From Cliona cf. orientalis (Eukaryota > Porifera > Demospongiae > Clionaida > Clionaidae): DNA of 64,000 nucleotides. Made by a program: the position numbers and the translations under genes. Positions 37,223 through 48,438 of the stretch are shown one piece after another (position 1 is the stretch's first letter; the number at the start of each line of letters is the position of its first letter). The notes beneath the pieces are model-generated. The model did not search any database, had not been told where the DNA came from, and saw nothing but the letters and a program-made list of their open reading frames with translations. The DNA is taken from assembly GCA_963930775.1 (NCBI GenBank), contig OZ005689.1, positions 26,844,058 to 26,908,057 on the forward strand, read 5' to 3'.

Positions 37223-37856
37223 AAAGCCGTTTTCTTCGCGTTTTTCGTGCATAGCGCTAGGCTACTACGCTCTACGTCCGGTTTGTGGTTAGCCGCTGAC
37301 CGCCGCTACTAAGTTATGGCTTCAGGTCGCGCCGGTAGCAATTAAGTGGGTGTGACCGATACCGTTAACCAAGCCGCTTGATCGCCATTACGATCGACCC
37401 GGGCGAACGTTCGAGGCTATTATCGTTGAACCAACAGAGCTACAGCCATGGCGCTTGGTCCATAGCTAGACGAGTGGATAGCGACTACCTACGAGTAGCC
37501 GCTTTGTGAAGCCAACCTTGAACGCGAGCGGCAGACTTGAAGACGGCGGCCATGATCGAGGTAAGAAGGCTTCTAAGCTTTTAGACGCTACTACATCATT
37601 TAGTTCGATAGTGTACGGCGGGACAGAAGAACGTGAGGCTTCTGGCAACTTATGTAGTTGTCAGCAAAGCCTTTAGAGGTAGCCAAGGCCTGTTACTTAG
37701 CTACAATAAACTTGTCTATAGGACGCTTTATTTTCATGTTAAATATTTCGGAGTTCAAAGTTCAATTGACCCGTACAACCCCGCCCATAATCGGTTAATT
37801 GTATGTAGCTACCAGGGTCCCTACACCAGATCTAGATTACTAGGAGATATAAACTG

Positions 37857-38508
37857 ATACCGTATAGCGGGAAATTTTCGAGGGTAGCAATTTTCGTGGA
37901 TGTGGGATTTTCAACTTTTCGCGTTTTAATTTTCGAGGATCAGCCCTAGCCTGGCCCTGAGACAAAGCCACACCCTGAAATTGAACGTAATAAAAACCAC
38001 GCCCCTCTTCTTCAGACGTGCGTGGAAATCATAGCAGGTAGTGTTCAATAAACACGAGCTAACTATGTCTGAACTACGAAGCTGTGTTGTGGAGGCAATG
38101 ATCCGTGGCTACGAGTATCAAAGCATTAGGGAGGCTGAAATTGGAGAAAACCTGACGTGTACGTACGAGGCTACAGACCCCTATGCTCTAGCTGTCACAA
38201 AACCTGGTTGGACACGTCCCAAGAAAAATGTCAGCTATATGTTCGCTCTTCGAAAAGGAGGCAGTATCTTTCGAAAATGGTTTGCTAACGCTACAAATAG
38301 TGCGTTTTCTGTTCATGCCTTGTAGTTTATATCAACCACACCCATTCTACTGTACTGGTGGGACTGCGCATGCTCGAGCTAAGTCAGTGTATTATAGGAA
38401 CGGGTCGTCAAGTCGGGAAATTTTCGAGGTATAAAATTTCGCGGATTCGCCCTGATCCGCGAAAACAGCGAAAATTAATACCCTCGAAAATTTCCCGCTA
38501 TACGGTAC
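37857..38508. mobile_element. MITE of the ACCGTATAGC family carrying a captured coding fragment
   Basis: The terminal inverted repeats begin ATACCGTATAGCGGGAAATT (left) and end with the inverted form before 38,508, matching over about 40 bp. Subterminal GCGAAAATT motifs occur on both sides. The interior holds the HIRAN-like fragment at 38,041-38,325. A region near 38,285-38,415 matches 44,140-44,265 in another hairpin element, so the two elements share interior DNA. Confidence 0.8.
38041..38325 (+). pseudogene. HIRAN-like domain fragment inside a MITE
   Basis: The frame from ATG 38,065 reads SELRSCVVEAMIRGYEYQS, then GENLTCTYEA and ALAVTK. The next frame continues VGHVPRKMSAICSLF, and the first frame resumes LRKGGSI. 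The order (E..RG..Y, W/R-E..GE.L.C..E, YAVAV-K, GH.PR..S..C..FL..GG.I) resembles HIRAN-like domains found in many animal multicopy proteins, which in HLTF bind DNA ends. At least one frame change is present and the downstream part is missing, so it is a broken captured fragment. Confidence 0.5.
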
Positions 38509-38619
38509 TTCCTGGCCAATATTTTATTGTAGTAGAGTAGAGTAGTATAGCCGTGTTACATTATGATTTGGTTCCATAGGGCTGCAGATTTGAGCTCCGT
38601 CAGCGGATGCGGATAGACT

Positions 38620-38820
38620 ATCATAGAGTCGGTAGACTCTATAAGTAGGGATGGCCTGGATATGCCATATATGTAATACATTACGAATACCCAAATATCT
38701 CAAAACAGGTAATTTTGTGAAATTTCTAAGTGTGAAAATTAGAATTTCCAGCAAATTATGCATCTAACAATACCAAGATCATTCATCAAAACAATTGTAC
38801 ACATCAGAACTAGATGTTAA
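38620..38820. repeat. Dispersed repeat, copy 2 (copy 1 at 5,975-6,180)
   Basis: The same sequence block as at 5,975-6,180, starting ATCATAGAGTCGGTAGACTC. Confidence 0.7.
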
Positions 38821-39436
38821 CTGCTTGAACAAACTGTTTGAACTCGCGTCGTGCGTTCTTGGCCATACGTGAGAAGAAAGAAAGGATGACGTAACTGCAA
38901 GGTTTGGGGATGCTCCGGATAATTGCACTAAAAGAAGAGTGGTTGGTGATTATACTGGATGGGGAGTACCGCGTTTCATTATCCATTTAAAGCTTTCTCC
39001 CAAATACCTTGTCAATGACTCTCTCTGCTTCAGTGTCTTAAACTTACACTATTGCATATGACAAAGTTGTGGCTAGGATCATTTTAGTTGAGTGTGCATG
39101 ACTTTGTCTTATTTTTGTTATATTACAATGTCATGTTATTTATAGTCTCTATAATTATGTTATTTTAACTGGTTCGTTCGTCCATAATTCAACCTTTCAC
39201 CTTGTCTGGAGGTCATGCCGAGTCAGTTGCTAGGGTAACTGCAGAGGCTCCAAGTCTCCCGATTTAGCGGGAAATCTCCCGGATTCATGTACCTTTCAAG
39301 ATTTTCTCCCGTTCTCACGCTTTTGGTGAGTAATCTCCCGCTTTCTCTGACATGTCGACATATTGCTCGCGATCGGTACAGGGTCGTCAGCGCATGCGGA
39401 TTGCATAATCAGCCACATGCACTTTCCTGATCGAAA

Positions 39437-39496
39437 ATGGCAACAAAACGCTCTCCTGTGACCTCCATTCTTTCGAAGTTGTCTACTAAGAAGCCT
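39437..39496 (+). CDS. Possible 20-residue first exon with a consensus splice donor
   Basis: ATG 39,437 opens MATKRSPVTSILSKLSTKKP and is followed directly by GTAAGT, phase 0. The style resembles the start of hAT or ZMYM-type proteins, but nothing downstream can be joined with confidence. An inverted copy of 38 bp of this exon lies at 39,570-39,607. Confidence 0.3.
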
Positions 39497-39607
39497 GTAA
39501 GTATCAGAAGGCTTGGCTTTATCCCACTGAATTCTTCCTCCCAAGCCTTATGATTCTTGCATTAGCTATGGCTTCTTAGTAGACAACTTCGAAGGAATGG
39601 AGGTCAC
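39458..39607. repeat. Hairpin with 38-bp arms, one mismatch
   Basis: GTGACCTCCATTC...AAGAAGCC (39,458-39,495) is the reverse complement of 39,570-39,607 except for one base. The loop is 74 bp. Two sets of CTCCCRCTTT-like motifs lie outside the hairpin (39,285-39,345 and 39,640-39,680). Confidence 0.85.
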
Positions 39608-40169
39608 TGCATATAGCTACGTAATTATTTTTTGAAATGAACTCCCACTTTTCTTGTTGATAATAAAAAATCTCCCACTTCTTGTTTTGTACTTGGAGCC
39701 GCTGTTACTGCCTTGGGGCATTCGTATTGCATGCACACGTACTTTATGCTGTTGACGCTGTGCATGCCCACGGCAAATACATGCCACTGACTCCAGCAGC
39801 AGCCAAGCTAGGGCCACTGCAGCCGCCACGCCCCTTTTACATCCTCATCTTGCTTGGAGGGACCCAAATTTGGGGGATTCATCACCCCAATCCATCCACT
39901 GAATGGCAAAGCCATTCCCTCCAAGCCACACCACTTCAAATATTATTATATAACCACCCTGAGTCTAACAATGACCTGAATTCCCTGTAGTGAATGAATT
40001 TGTCTTACCGATCTCTTCAGACATGTGCTGGCTGTAACTACATAGCTTCTCCTGTCCCTAAATCGAAGATGAATAACCATTGCAACACTTTGGCAAACGG
40101 GTTGGATATTATGTAGCATAACTGATGAACCAACCAAAGTACACACCAGTGATAAATGCAAACTGTCAA

Positions 40170-41940
40170 ACCATACTAATTTGACACGATAGCCAGATCA
40201 ACAGAATATCATTGTTTATTTGTAATAATATAATAGCACGTGACCAAAGAACATTACGAAGAGTCCACCAGAATTATTCCAGGCTATAGTAGCTATTCAA
40301 GTAGCTACAGCAACTGCTACTGCTGCAAATATTATACTAGGATGGCTGCCTCTCTCCATCTGTGCTAACAAACCAGTTGCAGTTTGGTAACGTGTCCTGC
40401 TGTGGTTCAGAGGAATCACTAACTCTACTATGCCTGTGCTAACTAGCTGTCAATATGTGATCAGCTAACTACATGTGAAAGAAGACAACAAACTCATGCT
40501 AGATACGATATTATGCAGTAAAGTACTATGCACCTGAATGGTCAATTTTGACCCTTAATTGAGATGCTCATGAGAGCTTGGCGCCTATAATAATATTATA
40601 AGAGTATCAGACCATCTCACTATACTATATACTATACCATGCCCTACACTCATCACAAGTGTATCTACAATGCTATATAGCTAGCTACTGATTTCCAGTC
40701 CCCTAACGACAAATCCTTCACCTCTACCACTATACTGGGACGGACTGAGATGGGCGTACACGGAAATTCAGCTTTAGTGACACTCCATACAGTCACAAAC
40801 CACCCAAGAAACACTAGCTGTATAGCTACACCTGAGTAACTACATGTACATGGCTACACCGCTATGGGTAACCGAGTAGCTATGTTGACGCTATATCATA
40901 GATGTAAACTGCTGCTACTGTGCAGACTGATTCCCTCTTCTGGACGAACTCCATGACATGAAGCCTCCCTAGAAATTAACAGTGGCTGGATCCTCAAACA
41001 CTTCTTAATTGAGTGACCAGTCCAATATCTAAACTGAATACTTAAGCGATGCTGAGGTTGATTAAGTCCTCACTTGCAAGACTTAGTAATGATCATCCAG
41101 ATAACTGAGCCCTCCATACTCAATGTTGATCATCCATATACAACTAAACCCCCAATACTCAACAATGATCATCCAAATACATGTACACCTAAACCATCAA
41201 TACTCATCCAGATATACGTATACTAAGCCATCAAAAACTGAATGATGATCACTACATCACAATAAATCAACTCCACATTATATCAATCTACCCAACTTAA
41301 CACTATGACAAGTACTAGCTGTTTTGGAGCAGATTTCATGCCAAAAGAATAATTAAAAGCTACATGCCTTGACATACACATTTCCCTCCATCGTCATACA
41401 TCAATTCATTACCTACACCTGCAATTATTTTGCTATCTTGATCAACTGAAGATACTCCTTCCTTACTAGCATGACATAGCACCCAACTGTGAACCCCAAT
41501 CCAAATACTGACTGTTATATGCCTGAGTAGCTAATAGCAAACTCCACAACTGAAGGTCTCTGGATCAGGAAAAACCACCCCGGGACTGCACAATGAAGGA
41601 CTTGCAGAAGACCCTACAGGCATATCACACCACACAAGAGAAGAATCACTACCTACTTACCCGAACTTATGGAGCACTACCTACCCTACCCAGAACATTA
41701 ACTGGGGTGCCAGTCTTGATCCGGTTTTTTCCTCTCCATTTTCCTCAAAAGAGGTTTTTCTGAGAGGTTTTTTCCCATGAGTGTGCCGGCCACACACTCT
41801 AAAGAAATGTCTCTTTTCTTAGGGCCCACCCCAGGAACTTATCATTTTCGTTGTAGCCTTGTGAACAGTGGATTGTGTGTTGTGTTCTGTTGGATATAAT
41901 CACTTAGTAGGCAGTGTGCACTCTCGCATAGTTGCCCACC
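40170..41940. other. Non-coding stretch with a degenerate tandem repeat
   Basis: From about 41,085 to 41,250 the motif CAATACTCA...GATCATCCA...ATAC recurs four or five times in diverged form. Otherwise nothing recognised. Confidence 0.45.
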
Positions 41941-41953
41941 AACCAAGTATGGT

Positions 41954-42130
41954 GTGATAGGCATGCGCTACGCATGGAACATGCGCATGCCGCTAAGACG
42001 GGAGTGGGAAGTGGCGAAGGTCAGGAAACATGAAACTAACTTATGGAAGAGAAGAGTGATTGAGGCTATACACATCAAGAGCATGCCCCATACCTCAAAT
42101 CTAGACTGTGGACTACACCTCAACCCCATA
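41954..42130 (+). pseudogene. C-terminal fragment of a Penelope-like retroelement (end of GIY-YIG region)
   Basis: The frame reads REWEVAKVRKHETNLWKRR then VIEAIHIKS and LDCGLHLNPIW. It matches the pattern at the end of Penelope-like elements (W.KR...EA..I......LN.D.GL.L..IW), where the GIY-YIG endonuclease closes the protein. Only this tail is present. The hammerhead motif 420 bp downstream supports the assignment, because Penelope-like elements carry hammerheads in their terminal repeats. Confidence 0.6.
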
Positions 42131-42549
42131 TGGCTACCGATTCTACATAATAATATTATAAGTAACTGCATCACTAATCACATCCTACAGCTTATCATTA
42201 TTTATTTCCATTAGCACCTGCTTTTTGTAACTACCCCCTCCCCTCTCCTTTTGTGTACTCACCTGTCATCCTTGTCTCTGAGTATAATACCGCAGCTCAT
42301 TTCAAAGGTCGCTTCTGATTGGTCAAACCAGCTAAAATTGGTCACGTGAAGGGGCGGGGTTTGGGTTTGGTATAGGGTTTTGTATGGAAGGGTTTGAAAA
42401 CAGCTGCGGGATAGTTCGTCTCTGAACCGCTTGAAATCCACACAGGCACATACACCCCTCTCCTTTCAATTTTTTATGCCACACCCCCTCTCTTATTACA
42501 CGCACAATCACCATGCATTTTTTGGACTGTGCTTCCTGTTTTAGTGTAA

Positions 42550-42586
42550 CCAGCTGATGAAGACCAACGTGGTCGAAACGTACTGG
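42550..42586 (+). ncRNA. Minimal type I hammerhead ribozyme motif (Penelope-type)
   Basis: All core parts are in order: CCAG (stem I), CTGATGA, a stem II formed by GACC and GGTC around AACGT, GAAA, a two-pair stem III ACGT, the cleavage triplet GTA and then CTGG closing stem I with CCAG. The short self-complementary stem III is the layout known from Penelope-like elements and retrozymes, which cleave best as dimers. Predicted cleavage is after A42,582. Confidence 0.75.
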
Positions 42587-42717
42587 AAATTGATTTTTCA
42601 CTGATGCTACGATAAAGTTAATAAATATTATCAGTACCAGAACCTTCCTCCTCCCCAGTGATAACAATACAAACCTAGTGTTCCAAGCCCAGTAAATCAG
42701 GCGACATGCATACAGTT

Positions 42718-42740
42718 NNNNNNNNNNNNNNNNNNNNNNN
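42718..42740. other. Assembly gap (23 N)
   Basis: A run of N. The sequence just left of it is a duplicate of 35,660-35,735, so repeat collapse may have caused the gap. Confidence 0.99.
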
Positions 42741-42797
42741 TATGTGTTACACTGGCACTCCTTGTAATGTACTCCTGATGTACCTGAACATGCAAGG

Positions 42798-42820
42798 ATA
42801 TATATATATATATATATATC
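42798..42820. repeat. (TA)n microsatellite
   Basis: About eleven TA units in a row. Confidence 0.9.
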
Positions 42821-43266
42821 ACAAGCCACAGGAATAGGCTAATCATATCACTGTGAGCACTGCACTGCAAAAAAAGGTGTGTCATTATGACCTGAGGTAG
42901 CGGGTTATTTGTTTGTCTCACAAAATGACCACCCTACATACGGGTCAATTGCCCACTGGGTCAAAATAGCCCATCAGTATGTGTTGTTTTAACACTGACA
43001 TGTGTCACTGTGACACATAGCTAATGCATGCATGACTACATTCTTGCGGACACTCTGCGTGCACATACTTGTGCTATTGCTATACAATAACAATAATACT
43101 AATAGTAATATTATTATAATATTTACATAGGAGTAATAAATAGCAAATAATATAATACATGTATAATATAATTATAAGATTAATAAGGAAATGTATGTTC
43201 AAATGTACACATCATGCATGTACACATTACTATAATTTAATATGACTACGATAATGAACGTTTTAG

Positions 43267-46200
43267 TTACAAACCTGCACTTCTCACATATGCTGTGTAT
43301 CTCACTGGCCTGGATAGATTGTCTGGCTGATCGAGCAGTATGTCTTGGAGAAAGTAGAGAGAGGGCATACATCCTCGTGGATAGCTCACGTCAAAAACAT
43401 AGTAGGCAGCCATCAAGTGTGTGAATCCCTCAGCGAGAGTATTAGCTGGTATTTCCAAAAGAGAATCATTTTCAGCACACAGGAACATTTGAATTATCTC
43501 ATCTTCTTGGTGGAACACCACCAGACGTGGCTCCATCAAATCTGAGGTGAAGTGTTCCTCAATTTCTCCTGTAGCCTGAGGCACAAGAAACAAATAGCGA
43601 ATCATATAATATACGTCCAAGTTTACAACACACCGTTGTACACAACAAAGTTAGCATCATGCACGCACCCCCACACTCATGCACAGAAATACATACACAA
43701 AACGCACACTCCCTCTCACAAAGCACACACTGCACGCGCACACACACACCCATAAAACATACACAATCATAATAATTATAATATGCACACGTACAACACA
43801 TGCACACACATAATATTATGTTCAGTATAGCTTTTGCTGGCTCAATGGGTTAACCTGAGCATACTGTATAGTGTATAGCTGGAAACTTTCGAAGATATAC
43901 AATTTTCGTGATTTTCACGGTTGACTGACGAGCAATAAAAATCTGAAATAAAATCCTGAAAGTGCTATACTTGCATGTTTTTACCCCGCGCGCATGTGCA
44001 AGGGGTAAAGCAATCGGTTTGTCCGTCTGTTATCGTTGTCGTCGTCGGCACGAATATTGTCAGATCTCGCGTTCTAGCACAACCAATCGGTAGATATTAG
44101 TGAAAAACTGACGCCGGGCTTTGAATTACTCAAAAAGGCTTAGTAGTGCTACAAATCGTGCTTTTCTGTTCAGCATGCCTGTGGTTAATCGACCACACCC
44201 ACCCTTTAGTATGCTGATGTGACTGCGCATGCTCAAGCTCAATATTGGAAAGGGTCGTCAAGTCATCAAAAAACTTTGCCTCAGAGTGATGCAATACTAC
44301 GCTACAGTGGCTACAGAGTGTGCGGGGTATGTGCTCTACAGAACTCTAGTTGTGCATGCAACGGCCATGCATGTGTAGATTGCAATATTCTTGCAGAGAG
44401 TCCTTCCGCGAAACTTGTATCCCTAGATCTATACACTATACAGTATGCTCAGGTTAACCCGCTGAGCCAGCAAAAAATATACAAAAAGTTTCTAGTCTAT
44501 GGCAAGTGTGCATTAATTAAAAATCATGACTACCTTCACGTACACACACAATACACACGCATGCACACACACATATAGAACATGCATACATAATATTGTA
44601 AGTATTAGATCAACTTACCTCAACAAAACTGAATGGTAGTTTAGCAGGCTTTTTATGATATATATTCTTTGTTATCAATTGCAGAGCACGATATTCTTCA
44701 TGAAAACACAGACCATCAGCAGAAACTTGTAAAAATTCACAGCACACCATACGCCAGTTGGTAGCAACAACCTCGGAAACGGTCTGCTTGAGCATCTCGT
44801 TGAATTCAAAAAGTAGCTGCAATGTGTATATGTGCATGTGTGTATAAATACCGTCTTTGAAATACAACATATATACTGCACGTATGCTAAAAATGAGAAA
44901 TATATAATAGTTATTCACCTCCCAAGGTTTGTATGGAACATATATAGAAGCATAAAGCCCAAGGGATGAGTGCTTCTCTAATACATACAAAGCGAGGGAT
45001 TGGCACAATATTTTATTTTCTATTGTTTCCGTATGAATATTCACCCTGGCCCTCACAAACCTGTGTGTACTGTAGGTCGGATTTTGAATGTGTATAGTTA
45101 AATAATTGCAAATGGTGCTATACAAGCCAGACTGCTATTCTAAACCACACCCTCAATCTTAGCTATTGGGGTGTGGCTTAATTATGAGGCTGCATGTGGG
45201 GTTAAGGGTTGGCTATTACTATGCTACTCAAGCGGCAGTAACAAAACACCCATTTTGATTCCTTCAGCACTGGAAAATTGTCCATAATGTCGTGGATAGA
45301 TATCTCAGGTTTTTTGAGCCACTGGTTTCGGTACGTACGGGTTGCCACTAGTAGCTCCTGGACTGTTTGAGCAGGTGGGTTCTTTTTTGATGACATCAGC
45401 TTCTTCAAAGCCTGAACGTTTTCTTCATCTTCCTCCATACAAGGTAGAGACTCAAGTGTTTTCTTGCTTGATTCACTTTGATGAGACAGCTTGAGCTTTG
45501 GGCACTTGGCAGTCGTACTATTCTTCCTGCTGTTGCGGTACTTTTGAGTGATTTGCTTGTTGACGTAATACTACGAGATGAAGAAGCAGACGTAAACAAA
45601 AAGATACATTGTACTTGTCGGCTTACCCAGTAGTTGGTATGCCTTGTATCCTTTAAACAGGGATATTCATCTGCAACCCTCTTACTGATAGCATGATACT
45701 GAGCAGGTGTTGGTGATGGCAAAATTCCTTCGAAGAAGGCCACAATCTCACGAATGAAGGCTGCCCTATTATCTTGTTCTGCCAGTGTTCCATTGTCAAT
45801 ACATGTCTGAACTCTTTGTGAAAAATGAGTGGGTAAGGAGAAATTGTTTATGTCAAATTTGAGATTGGGAGCAGCCTATATATGGTAAGGATGCAAAACT
45901 TTAATATACAACGCACAATAGCTAATGCAAGTTGTGTACCTCCTTTTTATTCTCTACAAGAGGTTGTTTAGCAGCTGATGAGCTATCATAGGCAGGAGCT
46001 ACTTCTCTATTCTCCTCCCCTGGAGGTTGTCGTTTAGCAGGTGGTGTGTAATCAGAAGATTGTCTGCCTCTCTTTTCCCCTGGATAATGCTAGTATAGGA
46101 GAAGCAAGGATATGATGTACATAAAATTATTAAATGGTGATGCAAGGCAAACTAAATTCACATTGTACAAATACAAACATACCAAGTCAACATTTTCCTT

Positions 46201-46677
46201 TCCATTATCAGTGTGCTGGAAACTCTTGTCAATAGATGCCGTAATCTGATTACAAACTAACTAAAAAGTTACTAGCCATTATTATGAGGGTTTGGGAGGA
46301 TTGTAGCATGATAATTCAGTTTTAAGATGACGTTTAGCTATTCTGGTACTTAAAGCAATAAAGAAGCTAGGTATACCTCATCAGAGTTTGTCTCCTCATC
46401 TTCACTGTAAACGGTCTCCATTGTCTTAACAATTTTCTTTATTCTTAAACGTGCCAGAGGAGCAGGAATAAGAGCGCTAAACTCCTGAAAATCGCCAACA
46501 AGTTCCTTCAATGCCTCGCCGTCTATTCCTTCCTCTAGGGAAAAAAACAACAAAATAAGTTTGTTTAAAATCAAAGATGAAATGTGTAGTCCTACCTCTC
46601 ATCAGTTGGACGGTATTCTCGTCGATTCCATGAGCGCTAAGTTCCGAGCACAGTTCAAAGACTGACAGTCTTTCCAT
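43267..46677 (-). CDS. SAM-domain multicopy protein (SAMD3-like), about 8 exons
   Basis: Starting at ATG 46,677 (MERLSVFELCSELSAHGID), exon 1 ends at 46,596 and exon 2 (46,534-46,378) completes a SAM domain (EEGIDGEALKELVGDF). Then come 46,245-46,193, 46,089-45,940 (PGEKRGRQSSDYTPPAKR), 45,875-45,627 (FSLPTHFSQRVQ, ADEYPCLKDTRHTNYW), 45,570 to about 45,248 (KYRNSRKNSTTAKCPKLK, then DIMDNFPVLKE), about 45,060-44,920, about 44,820-44,620, and the last exon about 43,579-43,267 (FTHLMAAYYVFDVSYPRG). Junctions follow GT-AG. This architecture matches the proteins annotated as sterile alpha motif domain-containing 3-like that are massively multicopy in fish. SAM domains mediate oligomerisation. I saw no certain stop or frameshift. 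It is divergent from the transposase gene, 178 bp away, and lies inside the same element. Confidence 0.7.
43836..44473. mobile_element. Hairpin element with 46-bp terminal repeats in an intron of the SAM gene
   Basis: TTGCTGGCTCAATGGGTTAA (43,837) through CTGTATAGTGTATAG is repeated inverted at 44,428-44,473 with two mismatches over 46 bp. The interior shares about 120 bp (44,140-44,265) with the MITE at 37,857-38,508. It lies between the last two exons of the SAM gene and should be removed by splicing. Confidence 0.75.
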
Positions 46678-46855
46678 CTTCAAAAAGAGCTTCAACTCGC
46701 AGCAGCTGCAAATGATTACTTATGAGCATGCGCGCAAGGGTTTGAGCTCGATTGCGTGGGACCAGAGTGCTAGGGGGTGGGGTTTCGGAATACCGGTATC
46801 CATGGGGACAGTAACGTGCAGCGCGTTAATTAGAATAGTTTGTTCGAGAACTAGA
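46678..46855. promoter_or_regulatory. Shared divergent promoter region of the SAM and transposase genes
   Basis: The two start codons (46,677 minus, 46,856 plus) are 178 bp apart. The segment is GC-richer than its surroundings (GGGTGGGGTTTCGG near 46,774; GCAGCGCGTTAATTAG near 46,818) and has no clear TATA box. Position alone makes it a bidirectional promoter; binding sites cannot be named. Confidence 0.5.
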
Positions 46856-48395
46856 ATGAGTGGTGGTACTGGTACTCTTCGGTGCTGTTCTATGTGTTCT
46901 TACTGCTCTCCTGAAGAGAGTCAATTGCTATACCATGTTTTGAAAATCCATCAACACGATCCGAACTTCCACGTTTACTGTGCCTCGTGTTTGAGATCCT
47001 ATCATACTTTGTCATCATTCAGAAAGCACATCTCTCGCGGGTGTGTCCAAGCTCAATAAGTAAATGATGATGCAGCAGATGTTGAAGATGGCATAGAGAT
47101 GGAGGAACAACATTTGCATGGTGAAGAGGATATGGATCAAAGAGCTGACTGCCAACCAATTTCTCAACAATGGCATGAAGCAAGATTTATATTAAGCATA
47201 AAGGAGAAATACGTTCTGTCCCAAGCTGCCGTGGATGCTGTACTGTTCTCAACAGCTGAGTTATTCTCTGCTCTACTGGATGACACTCTAGCCAGCTTAA
47301 GACTAGATCTACCTGAGGAGTGGATGCAACTGATTCAACAGAGAATAGGGGAAAGAAGAACACTGTTTTCTGGCCTGTCTACTTCCTACCTACAGCAGAA
47401 GTATTTCAAAGAGGAATTCCAACTAGTTGTAAGGATTTCATTAATATTGTAGCAGTGGTACTTATCAAGCCTTAAACTAAGTTTATATTAATATGTCCGT
47501 AAAGGCTTGCATCAAGGTGTGTCATGCTCTATAGAACACAAAGATTTTTCATGCTAAGAACATGAACTTTGCAAAATTTGACGCAGCACTAGCGATGTAA
47601 GGATAGAATTTCTTTCTATCTCTGCGTTTTCGTGCTGTGTGCATCACGCATTGTGCATTTTTGTCATAATAATATTAGCTTTTTTCCATACCATTATACA
47701 GGAGCCTGTTCCTGTCACACTTGGTAGTAGGTTGGTATGGAAGTCAACCAGACAAAGAAAGAAGATTGTGCGTATACATGACACGATGTACTATGTTCCA
47801 CTACTAGAGTCACTGAAGGTATTTTTGTACTGTTGTGTTCAACATCCATGATAATGGATGTGAGTGTATTATGACTTGTGAATAATTGTATGATAATTTA
47901 GGCACTTTTAATGAAGCCTGATGTTAGAGAAGAGGTAGAAACAGGCCACTGTAGTACTGATGGTATTCTTAGAGATTTCTGTGATGGCTCTTATGTGAAA
48001 CAATTGACTGGTGTTGACAACAGTACGTTGCTCCTAGCATTTTACTTTGATGAATTGGAAGTTGCGAATCCCTTGGTTCAAGGAGAGGAAAACACAAGTT
48101 AGGTGAGTGCATATGACCTTACCGCCACATTATAAAATTGCTTTGTGTGACCACTTTCAAGCATGGATTTCAGTTTAGCTTTCTATCTGTCCCACTTGAT
48201 ATTCTTATAGCAATGTTCTACTGGATGTTGCTAAATATTCATCCTGCTCATTGCTCTACTTTGAAGTCAATACAGCTGCTAACGGTTATGAAAGCAACAC
48301 ATTTGAAAAAGTATGGTATTGACGCTGTCTTAGAACCTTCAATTCGGGACTTGAAGACCTTAGGAACAACTGTAAGTTTTATAACAACTTATTTA

Positions 48396-48396
<1 letters not shown>

Positions 48397-48436
<40 letters not shown>
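48397..48436. repeat. (GT)n microsatellite in an intron of the transposase gene
   Basis: Twenty uninterrupted GT units. Confidence 0.95.

Positions 48437-48438
<2 letters not shown>

Noticed and set aside
43836-43866. tRNA-like TGGCTCAATGGGTTAAC
   Set aside because: It is the end of a perfect inverted-repeat pair and has no cloverleaf.
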